Positions 8,245-17,300 of a DNA stretch of 64,000 nt are shown piece after piece. Source of the DNA: Bacteroidales bacterium. GTDB taxonomy: Bacteria > Bacteroidota > Bacteroidia > Bacteroidales > UBA10428. Numbering within the stretch: the stretch's first letter is position 1; every line of letters begins with the position of its first letter. A program made the translations under genes and the position numbers. The stretch covers positions 21,085 to 85,084 of the forward strand of contig JAFGTR010000056.1 of the NCBI GenBank assembly GCA_016934055.1, in the 5' to 3' direction. The notes under the pieces were generated by a model that saw nothing but the letters and a program-made list of their open reading frames with translations, made no database searches and had not been told where the DNA came from.

Positions 8245-10038
8245 TTATTTGACAATTACTGCGTTAAACTTACATCTGTCCATGCAGGCTCCGCATTTGA
8301 TGCACAGGCTTGTATCGATTGTATGAACTTCTTTTCTTTCGCCCGTGATTGCACCTACAGGACATGCTCTTGCACATGCCGTACACCCCACGCAATTTTC
8401 GGGAATTATTTCATATACCATAAGGGCTTTGCATACGCCGGAAGGGCACTTTTTGTCTGTCACGTGTGCCTTATATTCATCGGGGAAATTCCTGATCATT
8501 GAAATCACAGGGTTTGGTGAGGACTGTCCCAGACCACAAAGAGAAGTGTCCTTGATAACATTCCCGAGGTTGACCAGACGATCGATGTCTTCAGGAACAC
8601 CATTCCCCTTGGTGATCTTTTCAAGTAATTCAAACAGCCGCTTATTGCCGATGCGACATGGTGCGCACTTTCCGCATGATTCATCCACCGTGAACTCAAG
8701 GAAGAACTTAGCCATATCCACCATACAGTCATCTTCATCCATAACAATCATACCACCGGAACCCATCATGGAACCTGCAGCAATAAGGTTGTCATAGTCA
8801 ATCGGAATGTCAAGATGTTTCTCAGTCAGGCAGCCTCCTGAAGGTCCACCTGTTTGTACGGCTTTGAATTTTTTTCCTCCCTTTATACCACCACCTATTT
8901 CGAAAATAACTTCCCTGAGCGTGATACCCATGGGTACTTCAATAAGGCCAACATTGTTAACTTTGCCTGCCAGTGCAAATACCTTTGTGCCTTTTGATTT
9001 TTCTGTGCCAATGCTGCTGAACCATTCATGTCCGTTTAATATGATAGGCGGAACATTGGCGAATGTCTCCACATTGTTTACCGTGGTAGGTTTGCCAAGA
9101 TAACCGGCAACAGAAGGGAAAGGAGGTTTCATGGTCGGTTCTCCCCTTTTGCCCTCCATTGAATGAATAAGGGCTGTTTCTTCCCCGCAGACAAATGCAC
9201 CTGCACCGTACCTGAGATCAATGTCAAAGCTGAAATCAGATCCGAAAATGTTTTTGCCCAGTAATCCGTAATTCCGTGCCTGTTTGATGGCTGTCTTCAG
9301 TCGTTCTATTGCCAGCGGATATTCAGCCCTGATATAAACGAGCCCTTCGCCGGCACCTGTACAATAACCACAGATAGCCATGGCTTCAATAACAGAATGG
9401 GGATCTCCTTCCAGTATCGACCTGTCCATAAAAGCACCAGGGTCACCTTCATCAGCGTTGCATACTACATACTTCCGGTCGGCTTCATTGATGGCTGTGA
9501 GTTCCCATTTCAAGCCGGTGGAAAAACCTCCTCCTCCGCGTCCCCGCAAACCTGATTTTTTTATAATATCAATGGTCTGATGCGGATCCATTTCAGCAAG
9601 CACTTTGCCGAGTGCTTCATAACCTCTTCGGACAATATATTCATCGATATTCTCAGGATTAACCACACCGCAATTGCGTAAGGCTATTCTTATCTGCTTT
9701 TTGTAAGCCTCCAGTTCCCCGGGTTCCGTAATAATTTTATCGGTTTTCGGATCTTTAAACAGCAGTCGTTGCACTTTTCGCCCTTTTACAACATGTTCTT
9801 CAACAATTTCAACGGCATCTTCGGCCTTAACATGTGTATAATATGTGTTGTCAGGTATGATCTTTACAACAGGCCCATGCTCACATAAACCAAAGCACCC
9901 TGTACTCACAACCTGCGCAATGTCACTTAATCCCTGTTGTTTAATTTCGTGTATCAGGCTTTCAGCAACAGCATGGCTTGATTGTGACAAGCATCCCGTA
10001 CCTCCGCATACAAGCAAATGAATTCTATATTCCGACAT
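8245..10038 (-). CDS. hndC: NuoF-like NADH/FMN subunit of the [FeFe]-hydrogenase (HndC/HydB type)
   Basis: 597 aa with three parts. First is an N-terminal thioredoxin-like [2Fe-2S] domain (CGGTGCLSQ and STGCFGLCE). Second is the NuoF core with the FMN/NAD glycine-rich loop SGLRGRGGGGFSTGLKWE, NADEGDPGAFMDRSILE, and the [4Fe-4S] motif ESCGKCAPCR. Third is a C-terminal extension with two [4Fe-4S] ferredoxin motifs (CVGCTACARACP, CIKCGACMDRC). This is the NADH-oxidising flavin subunit and the probable site of electron bifurcation. It is 11 bp upstream of the catalytic-subunit gene and 12 bp downstream of the HndB-like gene, so the genes are tightly cotranscribed. Confidence 0.95.
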   Translation of the reverse strand: MSEYRIHLLVCGGTGCLSQSSHAVAESLIHEIKQQGLSDIAQVVSTGCFGLCEHGPVVKIIPDNTYYTHVKAEDAVEIVEEHVVKGRKVQRLLFKDPKTDKIITEPGELEAYKKQIRIALRNCGVVNPENIDEYIVRRGYEALGKVLAEMDPHQTIDIIKKSGLRGRGGGGFSTGLKWELTAINEADRKYVVCNADEGDPGAFMDRSILEGDPHSVIEAMAICGYCTGAGEGLVYIRAEYPLAIERLKTAIKQARNYGLLGKNIFGSDFSFDIDLRYGAGAFVCGEETALIHSMEGKRGEPTMKPPFPSVAGYLGKPTTVNNVETFANVPPIILNGHEWFSSIGTEKSKGTKVFALAGKVNNVGLIEVPMGITLREVIFEIGGGIKGGKKFKAVQTGGPSGGCLTEKHLDIPIDYDNLIAAGSMMGSGGMIVMDEDDCMVDMAKFFLEFTVDESCGKCAPCRIGNKRLFELLEKITKGNGVPEDIDRLVNLGNVIKDTSLCGLGQSSPNPVISMIRNFPDEYKAHVTDKKCPSGVCKALMVYEIIPENCVGCTACARACPVGAITGERKEVHTIDTSLCIKCGACMDRCKFNAVIVK

Positions 10039-10050
10039 AATTGTTTTTAT

Positions 10051-10446
10051 TTAGTCATCAATTTTTCTGTAATTAACAGGAATTATCCCTTCAAGCAGGA
10101 TTCCGTTTTTAATATATTTTTCAATGATCTCATCTGCTTTATGATGATCAACATATCCATAAACAACCGGCTCTTTACCCGGCAGAGTAACCTCAACTGT
10201 TGGTTCGGCATAACAATATCCCATACAACCTGTCTGCGTAACAACAGCATCAATATTCCTTTTCTCCAGTTCATCAACCAGATAATTCATGGTTTCTCTC
10301 GATCCGGATGCAATGGAACATGTGGCCATAGCTATTTTCACATGGACAAGACTTTCAGGGCGCACATTTTTACCCTCCGTTTTAATATCCGACTGTAGCT
10401 GTTCCTTTAGTTTTTTGAGATCAGCCATGTTTTTAATTTTTGTCAT
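10051..10446 (-). CDS. hndB: HndB-like [2Fe-2S] ferredoxin subunit
   Basis: 131 aa, a thioredoxin-like [2Fe-2S] ferredoxin. The cluster cysteines are visible as CSIASGS (first) and TQTGCMGYCYAEP (C-x3-C). The N-terminus is a helix rich in Lys/Glu. In Hnd operons the order B-C-D with a separate A subunit is common, and here the order of transcription is B, C, D, A. It is the first gene of the operon, with a long leader (about 230 nt) from the predicted promoter at 10687-10694. Confidence 0.88.
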   Translation of the reverse strand: MTKIKNMADLKKLKEQLQSDIKTEGKNVRPESLVHVKIAMATCSIASGSRETMNYLVDELEKRNIDAVVTQTGCMGYCYAEPTVEVTLPGKEPVVYGYVDHHKADEIIEKYIKNGILLEGIIPVNYRKIDD

Positions 10447-10672
10447 AGAGTCTTATTTATCCGTTGTTATTATTTGATCATGCCGGAACATTCTGATATG
10501 ATATCGAAAATCCAGCCGTGTATTATAATTCTTCAGGATTTGTAAAATCGTATTATAAACATATAACCAACACCTTGTAATAATTAAGTTACAAATTTTT
10601 TCTTAATCAAACAATTGTATTTTTTGCTCAGGCCTTCCCGGAATTTATCGTTGTACGAAAAAACAGTTTTTC

Positions 10673-10688
10673 TGTTACAAAAATAACA
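10673..10688. promoter_or_regulatory. Operator 1, TGTTA-N6-TAACA, at the hydrogenase promoter
   Basis: TGTTACAAAAATAACA: two perfect 5-bp half-sites with a 6-bp spacer. It covers the predicted transcription start just downstream of the -7 element TATATTTG (minus strand, 10687-10694). Rex, the NADH/NAD+-sensing repressor, binds TGTTAA-N4-TTAACA-like sites with this half-site spacing, so a Rex-type redox repressor is the leading guess. Confidence 0.5.
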
Positions 10689-10695
10689 AATATAA

Positions 10696-10711
10696 TGTTA
10701 TTTAAATAACA
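10696..10711. promoter_or_regulatory. Operator 2, perfect 16-bp palindrome at the hydrogenase promoter
   Basis: TGTTATTTAAATAACA is a complete palindrome with the same TGTTA/TAACA half-sites, 23 bp (about two helical turns) from operator 1. Together the pair brackets the -7 box, which is what a repressor blocking RNA polymerase would need. Confidence 0.55.
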
Positions 10712-10932
10712 GAACACGCTAAATCGTAATAATATATAATGATTCTAAATAGAAAAGAAGAAATTTTAAGAAACTTCTTTAAAAAGAAAAAAGAATAAAG
10801 CATAAAGAAAAAAGAACAAAGAATAAAAGAATAAAGACAGCCGCCATATTGACTTTATTGTCTTTTGTATTTTGTCTTTGATCTATATTTTTTGTTCTTG
10901 GATCTTAGATTTTTGTCCCTTGTCCCTCTCTT

Positions 10933-12141
10933 CTACCAGTAAAACATCGTACCGTCCGACTTCCGGTTTACCGGCAGGCAGGCCATGGAATATGGATATT
11001 TTGCGGCGGCTTTTTCATCGATATCTACCCCGATGCCCGGACTGTCATCGATATATAGATAACCCTGCCTGAATTGATAGTTAACCGTGAAAACCTCATG
11101 CACGATCTCCTGGTGTGGCATATATTCCTGGATGCCAAAGTTGTTGATAGCCGTATTGAAATGCAGCGTTGCGGCCAGGTTTACAGGGGACAGGTCAGTG
11201 GCTCCGTGAAAGCCGGTGTGGATATGATACACCGATGCCATGGCTGCCACCTTCATCAGATGTGTTATGCCACCGCCATGCACAAGCGGCATACGGATGT
11301 AGTCGATCAGCTGTTCCGTGATCAGGGTGGTATAATCATAAATGGAATTGAATACTTCGCCAATGGCGACAGGAGTTACCGAATGCTGACGGATCAGCCG
11401 GAGTCCTTCCTGCAGTTCACCAGTCACCGGGTCTTCCAGCCAGAACAGGTGAAAAGGTTCAAGTTCCCTGGCCAGACGCGCCGCTTCAACAGGGGTGCAA
11501 CGGTGGTGAACATCATGAAGCAGATGGATTTCTTCCCCAAAGGCCTTGCGGACTTTAGCGAACAGTTCCGGTACAAAATTAAGGTATTTGGAAGTATCCC
11601 ATGAGTCTTCGCGGGGCAGGCCCTGCTGTGCAGGTTCGTATGGTTTATTGCCTTCGGAAACGCCATAGGTGTGGTCAAGGCCCGGGATACCGGATTGTAT
11701 GCGTATGGCACGGAATCCTTTTTCCTTTTCCAGACCCGCCTTTTCAATGGTGTCATCCAGGTTTTTCCCGTTGGCGTGAGCATACACAAGGATGCGGTCA
11801 CGGCTTTTCCCTCCGAGTATATTGTATAAAGGTGTATTCAATGCCTTGGCCTTGATATCCCAGAGAGCCATATCAATGGCCGAAACAGCTGCCATGGTTA
11901 CGGCTCCTCTTTTCCAGTATACGCCTCTGTAAAAATAATGCCATATGTCTTCAGTGTTACGCGGGTCCCTGCCAATCAGAGCTGGGATACAATACTCATC
12001 AAGATAAGTTGCGACTGCCTTTTCGCGCCCGTTAAGGGTGGCATCCCCCAGACCGTAAAATCCCTGGTCGGTGGATATTTTCAGCGTAACAAAATTACGC
12101 CCCGGACAGCATACTATTACTTTAGCACTGATAATTTTCAT
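10933..12141 (-). CDS. manD: D-mannonate dehydratase (enolase superfamily, ManD/RspA type)
   Basis: 402 aa, exactly the ManD length. The residues known for characterised ManD enzymes fall at the expected numbers: Arg147, Tyr159, metal ligands Asp210, Glu236 and Glu262, His212 in HDVHHRCTP, Arg283, and His312 and Asp316 in HTGFHGATDLSP. It should dehydrate D-mannonate to 2-keto-3-deoxy-D-gluconate in the cytosol, a step of hexuronate catabolism. The gene overlaps nothing and starts 12 bp after an SDR gene with which it must be cotranscribed. A nearby GH10 xylanase suggests the mannonate derives from glucuronate side chains of xylan (inference). Some ManD homologues have low or no mannonate activity, so the substrate is likely rather than certain. 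Confidence 0.88.
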   Translation of the reverse strand: MKIISAKVIVCCPGRNFVTLKISTDQGFYGLGDATLNGREKAVATYLDEYCIPALIGRDPRNTEDIWHYFYRGVYWKRGAVTMAAVSAIDMALWDIKAKALNTPLYNILGGKSRDRILVYAHANGKNLDDTIEKAGLEKEKGFRAIRIQSGIPGLDHTYGVSEGNKPYEPAQQGLPREDSWDTSKYLNFVPELFAKVRKAFGEEIHLLHDVHHRCTPVEAARLARELEPFHLFWLEDPVTGELQEGLRLIRQHSVTPVAIGEVFNSIYDYTTLITEQLIDYIRMPLVHGGGITHLMKVAAMASVYHIHTGFHGATDLSPVNLAATLHFNTAINNFGIQEYMPHQEIVHEVFTVNYQFRQGYLYIDDSPGIGVDIDEKAAAKYPYSMACLPVNRKSDGTMFYW

Positions 12142-12153
12142 TGTAGTACTTTG

Positions 12154-12918
12154 TTAGAATCCTATAACATTTCCTCCGTCCACCGGCAACACTGTGCCTG
12201 TGATGAAAGATGCATTGTCTGAAACCAGAAAAAGAGCTGCCTTGGCGATATCTTCCGGCATACCGAGTTTACCCATGGGCGTTCTCGACAATACCTTTTG
12301 TTTTCGTTCCGGATCTTTGTCAAGTGCGGAGGACGACATTTCGGTCCGGATGAATCCGGGGGCTATGCAATTGACCCGAATCCCAAACGGAGAGAGCTCC
12401 ACGGCCATTCCTCTGGTCAATCCTTCAATGCCGGCTTTGGAGGCAGTATAGGCTATAACCTTGGGCAGTCCGTAATGGGCTGACATGGAACTGATATTCA
12501 GAATGCAACCGCTTTTTTGTTTCAGCATGATTTTGGCAACTTCTCTTGAGAGGGCGAAGACTGACGTTAAATTGGTGAGGATGATCTTCTGAAATTCTTC
12601 ATCACTGACCTCAATCATGGATTTTTTCAGGTTAATGCCGGCATTGTTCACCAGGATGTCAATGTGGTGGTGTTTATCCATGATCTCACTTATGAAATGT
12701 GAGATGCAATTCAGTTGCGACAGATCACATACGATACACTCAGCCAACGGTTTCATGTCATCAACTGCAGTATCGAGCTTTTTTTTATCGCGACCGATGA
12801 TTATAGTATAAATACCGTTATTCGTGAATTTGCGCGCAATCGAAAGTCCAATTCCTGAAGCTCCGCCTGTCACGATGGCAATTTTCTGATGGTTTTCCTG
12901 TCTCAGTTGTTTTTTCAT
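12154..12918 (-). CDS. SDR oxidoreductase, candidate D-mannonate (fructuronate) oxidoreductase
   Basis: About 254 aa from the preferred ATG at 12918. The open frame extends 13 codons further up, but those residues are all basic filler. It is a classical short-chain dehydrogenase: TGGASGIGLSIARKF cofactor loop, NNAG, catalytic Ser in ISSMSAHYG and YTASK, and a C-terminal FITGTVLPVDGG. The sequence alone would fit a 3-oxoacyl-ACP reductase-like or sugar dehydrogenase. Its position 12 bp upstream of manD, downstream of lacI and in a xylan cluster argues for the NAD(P)H-dependent fructuronate-to-mannonate step. That assignment is inference from context. Confidence 0.8.
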   Translation of the reverse strand: MKKQLRQENHQKIAIVTGGASGIGLSIARKFTNNGIYTIIIGRDKKKLDTAVDDMKPLAECIVCDLSQLNCISHFISEIMDKHHHIDILVNNAGINLKKSMIEVSDEEFQKIILTNLTSVFALSREVAKIMLKQKSGCILNISSMSAHYGLPKVIAYTASKAGIEGLTRGMAVELSPFGIRVNCIAPGFIRTEMSSSALDKDPERKQKVLSRTPMGKLGMPEDIAKAALFLVSDNASFITGTVLPVDGGNVIGF

Positions 12919-13233
12919 TTGTGTATGTTTTATTATTTTCTTCTTCCGGCTGAACATCGGTGAATGATAAATAACAATTTAAGATATGCTTCAGGTTCTG
13001 GGTGAAGATCTTTATCAAAAGGTATTTTTCTATATCAAAATTACAAAAAGCATCAACATATTTTATAAGCCATGAAAGATGGTGAGTTTTATTCGTGAAA
13101 CTCTGATTTAAGGTGTTTTAAGACCTGAAATCTGTAAGCCGAACAATCCCGACGAAGTCAGGAGATTGAATGCCCCGTCCCTTGGGGCGGTTTTTAGGGT
13201 TCAGGGCCTGCCCTGGGTATTCATACCCGTGAT
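12919..13233. repeat. Gap between lacI and the SDR gene with dispersed hairpin repeat
   Basis: No gene is seen. At about 13150-13215 lies a GC-rich segment with a GCCCC-GTCCCTT-GGGGC hairpin followed by GGTTTTT, then GGGCCTGCCCTGGG, another small inverted repeat. On the plus strand this resembles a terminator but no plus-strand gene precedes it. It looks like one of the dispersed palindromic elements of this genome. The SDR promoter should lie in the AT-rich part near 12960-13080. Confidence 0.4.
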
Positions 13234-14265
13234 TTAACCGTTAATACGACAGGTCGAACCTCTTTTAAGAAGTTCTGATTTTATAATCTGTGTTCCGGAG
13301 ATTTTAACAGGTGATTTTCCATTAAGCTTATCAACCAAACTGGTAGCAACGAGCTTTCCCATCAGGTCTCCCGGATAGTTAATAGTAGTGAGTCTGGGCT
13401 CTACCATCCTTGATACAGGATCATTATTAAATCCTGCGACGGCGATATCATCCGGTATTCTTATTCCTTTTTCCTTGAGTGTTTGTAAGCAGGCAGCCGC
13501 ACACATGTCATTGGCAGCAAATACGCCATCAGGTAAAGGATTAAGGGAAAGTATCTTTTCAGCGGCTTCTATACCTGACTGAAAGCTCAGATCATTGGTG
13601 ATGATATAATTGTGATTCACCTCAAGCCCATGATCAACCAATGCTTTTTTATAACCGTTCAAACGGTCGTTATATACATTTTTTGTAATGTTTCCTGAGA
13701 TATGAACGATTTTTCTGCACCCCTGTTCAATCATATGACTCGTTAACGCAACACTGGCTTCGAAATTATCAAGAACAAATTTCCGGCATGTATCTTTTTT
13801 TGGCACACGGTCAAAATAGAACACAGGAACACCTTTGGCAATAAAAGGATCGAAATGCGATGTGTCTGTTGTGTCAGCAGCAAGTGAAACAATCAGAGCA
13901 TCAACACGGCTGTTGAACATGGTAATGGCATTGGCAATTTCTTTTTCAACCCTTTCAAACGACTGGCTTATAATTAAGTGATAACCGGCGGGATTAATGA
14001 CGGTTTCGAATCCGGCAAGCACAGTGGCAATAAAATAACTGTCAAGCCGTGGCACTATCATACCAATGGTATTGGTTTTCTGGCGGCGGAGATTGCTGGC
14101 TACCGCATTAGGTCTGTAACCTTTTCTGGTAGCTGTTTCCTGCACCAGTTGCCTGGTTTTCTGACTGATGGACGGACTGTTTTTGAGGCTTCGGCTGACT
14201 GTGGCGGCTGATAATTGTAGTTCACGGGCTATGTCATATATCGTAATATGCTTCTTATTGCTCAT
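13234..14265 (-). CDS. LacI-family transcriptional repressor
   Basis: About 343 aa from the ATG at 14265 (MSNKKHITIYDIA). The open frame runs 18 hydrophobic codons further upstream, which do not fit a LacI start. The N-terminal helix-turn-helix is textbook (TIYDIARELQLSAATVSRSL), followed by the hinge helix region and a periplasmic-binding-protein-like sugar domain (TIGMIVPRLDSYFIA, FNNDPVSRMVEPRLTTI). It is divergent from the HTCS gene, and a perfect palindromic operator lies in the shared intergenic region near its own promoter, so autoregulation is likely. Downstream on the same strand are the SDR and manD genes, so the effector may be a uronate or aldonate (inference). Confidence 0.93.
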   Translation of the reverse strand: MSNKKHITIYDIARELQLSAATVSRSLKNSPSISQKTRQLVQETATRKGYRPNAVASNLRRQKTNTIGMIVPRLDSYFIATVLAGFETVINPAGYHLIISQSFERVEKEIANAITMFNSRVDALIVSLAADTTDTSHFDPFIAKGVPVFYFDRVPKKDTCRKFVLDNFEASVALTSHMIEQGCRKIVHISGNITKNVYNDRLNGYKKALVDHGLEVNHNYIITNDLSFQSGIEAAEKILSLNPLPDGVFAANDMCAAACLQTLKEKGIRIPDDIAVAGFNNDPVSRMVEPRLTTINYPGDLMGKLVATSLVDKLNGKSPVKISGTQIIKSELLKRGSTCRING

Positions 14266-14286
14266 AATAAAAAATATCAAAGAAAA

Positions 14287-14294
14287 CAAAAATA
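14287..14294 (-). promoter_or_regulatory. -7 element of the lacI promoter
   Basis: TATTTTTG on the minus strand matches TAnnTTTG exactly, 21 bp before the LacI start codon. The -33 region would fall at about 14314-14318, inside the palindromic operator. Confidence 0.45.
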
Positions 14295-14312
14295 ACATTT
14301 TAAAAAAAATAA

Positions 14313-14330
14313 AATGCAATCGATTGCATT
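14313..14330. promoter_or_regulatory. LacI-type palindromic operator between lacI and the HTCS gene
   Basis: AATGCAATCGATTGCATT is a perfect 18-bp palindrome with the central CG step typical of LacI/PurR-family operators. It sits where bound repressor would occlude the -33 region of lacI and lies about 60 bp upstream of the HTCS start. A 14/16 match is found at 31605-31620. Confidence 0.75.
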
Positions 14331-14387
14331 ATTTTTATAATTTTAACGCAAAATGTATATTGCAGTTGAAAAGTGAATTTGAAATGC

Positions 14388-17300
14388 ATGAAAATACTGA
14401 CCACTGTCCTGTTGTGTTTATGGCTTACAGGTTGTTTGTGTTTGCAGGGAATTGGACAACAGCCGGTTGAACCTGATAATATCCGTTTCGGCATTATTTC
14501 CTCACCTCAGGGTTTGTCTCAATCATCCGTATTCAGTCTTGCCCAGGATTCAAAAGGTTTTATCTGGATAGGCACACGCGATGGCCTAAACAGGTATGAC
14601 GGCTATGATTTCATTACTTATAAGACTGATCCGAAGGATACCAACAGCATCAGCAATAACGAAATAACAGTCATTCACCCTGACCGTTACGGTGATATCT
14701 GGATAGGAACCCGTGGCGGTGGATTGAACAAGTATATTACCAGATCAAATCGTTTTCTGCGTTTTTCATATCTCACACCGGAGAATATCGTCAGGGATAT
14801 ACATGAGTCAACTGATAGCATACTCTGGGTCGGGTCATCGGACGGACTCCTGAGGGCTGATATCTCAGACAGGACCAGGCCTGTTCGGTTTGTCAATGTA
14901 TCAAAGAAATCAATATACAAGGATGATAACGGGCAGTTGTTGTCACATCAGAAAACCATTATATCTGTCGTCTCCATTAATCAGATATCCCAAGATACGC
15001 TTTTGATAGGCACCGAAATGGGATTGTTTTATTACCTTCCGGCCGAAAACCTGTTTACCCGCTTCAACGCGGGAGATGCCAATGATTTTATCGTGACATC
15101 CATTCATATCACAGCAGAAAAGGCGATATGGATTGGATCGTTTAACGGACTCATAAAAGCTGAGAGAGACGAACAATATCCGGGACAGTATAAACTTACC
15201 ATATACAGTACTCGTCAGCAGGATATCAGACATTTTTTCAGTAACCGGATTGAATCCCTTGTTGAAGACTCTTTTGGAAATATATGGGTTGGCACGCGGG
15301 GAGGCGGACTGGTTAAGATACAGAAAAATGGCGTTTTACACCATTTTAGAAATAACGAAAATGATATCAACAGCATACGTGACAATATTGTTAATTCACT
15401 GCTGATTGACAATACAGGCGTGCTGTGGATAGGGACTGAAAGCCAGGGATGCAATACCCTTGACCTTTTTAGTAGAAAATTCATGCATATCCGCAGCATT
15501 CCCAACAATTCGAACAGCCTGAGCGGTGCTCTGGTGACGGCCATTACCGGAGCCGCAGAGCATACGGTATGGGTTGGAACTGCCGTGGCAGGTCTTGATA
15601 AATTGAAATTTGATGAAAACGGAAATTATACTATTGAGCATTTAAGGACACTGTATGTCAGTCCTGATGAAACAACCAGCGAGGTCATCGACCTGATGCT
15701 CGATCGTGATAATGAATTGTGGATAGGTAATGCGACCAACAGTCTTATCAGGTATTCTGAAGATTATGGCTTCAGAAGTTATTTCGTTGAAGGCTTTGTA
15801 TTTGCACTTCAGGAAGACCATGAGGGAAGAATCTGGTATGGGACATGGGGACAAGGACTTGGATGGATAGACAAGAAAACAAATACCCTTAATCGGGTGT
15901 TGAATTCACCCGATGCAACACGGTCTCTCAGCAGCGATAAAGTGATTTCACTTTTTGAAGACAGCTTTGGGAACTTATGGGTTGGAACCAAAGGGGGCGG
16001 GGTTAATGTACTGCCTTTGCACATGGTCAGAACCGGTAACATCGATTTTCTGACATACAGGCATAACCTGAGTGATCCCGGTAGCCTGAGTCATAATGAT
16101 GTTTATTGTATTATGCAGGATCACAGTGGTCATTTATGGATTGGTACCGGAGGGGGGCTGAACAAGGTTGTATGGGATAAGAACCAGTCATTCACTGAAG
16201 CTCTTTTAAAAGGCGATATTGAATTTACAGGTTACCTTGAAAAAGACGGCCTGTCAAATGGTGTGGTTTATGGTATTCTTGAAGACCAGCAAGGAAATCT
16301 CTGGCTGAGCACAAATAACGGAATGTCAATGTTCGATCCCGAAGAAAAGAGATTCATCAATTATAATGTAAACGACGGACTACAGGCTAATGAATTTTAT
16401 GCCAATGCTTACTATAAGGATGACAGAGGTAACATTTTTTTTGGAGGTGTGAATGGTCTTACCATGTTTAATCCCGACAGCATAAGATACAATCCGCTAA
16501 ATTCAAAGGTTATACTTACCGGATTAAGAATTTTAAATAAGATTGTTTTACCGGGTGAGACCATTAACAATCGGGTTGTACTGAAAGATGCTGTTTTCAA
16601 TACTGATAAGCTCAGACTGTCATATAAAGATAAGGAAATTACGCTGGAATTCTCGGCCCTTTATTATGCCAATCCTCAACAGATAAGATATCAATACCGG
16701 CTTGTGGGTTTTAATGATGAATGGCAGCAAGCTGACAGAAATACAAGGACGGCTACATACACGAACCTGGATGATGGTCATTATGTCTTTGAAGTGAGGG
16801 CCACAAATGATAACGGGCTTACCTCCGGGGAGGTAACTAAACTTGAAATCTCTGTTTTGCCGCCTTATTGGCGTAAACCCTGGTTTTTTCTGATTTATGT
16901 TGCCCTTATTGTGGCAGGTTTGATTCTTTTCAGAAGTTATTCCCTCATTGCCGTAAAGGAAAAAAACAAGCTGCTTATTGAAAGGCTTGAGCACAAGAAG
17001 CTTCTGGAAATGACAGAAGCCAAGATGCGTTTTCTGACTAATATTTCACATGAAATCCGGACGCCGTTAACTCTTATTAATGATCCTCTTGATGTTGTCC
17101 TGGATGATGACAACATAAACAATGAAGCGAAAAAGAATTTGCGCCTTGTTTCCAAAAATGTACAACGCCTTCTGAATTTGGCCAATCAATTGTTGCAACT
17201 GAGGAAAATTGATCTGGGTGTTTTACAGCCAAAAATTGCACAGGTTAATCTTATCTCATTTCTGAAAGACATACTGGCTTATTTTGAACAAAATGCTGCC

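Larger units (their letters stand above)
10447..10932. other. Leader and upstream region of the hydrogenase operon
   Basis: No gene is seen in this 486-bp stretch. The part next to hndB is an AT-rich leader with an inverted repeat TTGTAA-N8-TTACAA (10575-10594). It is followed by the promoter/operator cluster (10673-10711). From about 10745 to 10925 the DNA is low-complexity, made of variants of AAAGAATAAAG and of TTTGTCTTTGATC/TTGTCCCTTGTCC words, the microsatellite-like intergenic filler seen repeatedly in this window. Confidence 0.6.

Noticed and set aside
8300..8330. ATCGATTG core of the LacI operator inside the hydrogenase flavoprotein gene
   Set aside because: Only the central core matches, the outer bases do not, and it lies deep in a coding region, so it is chance.
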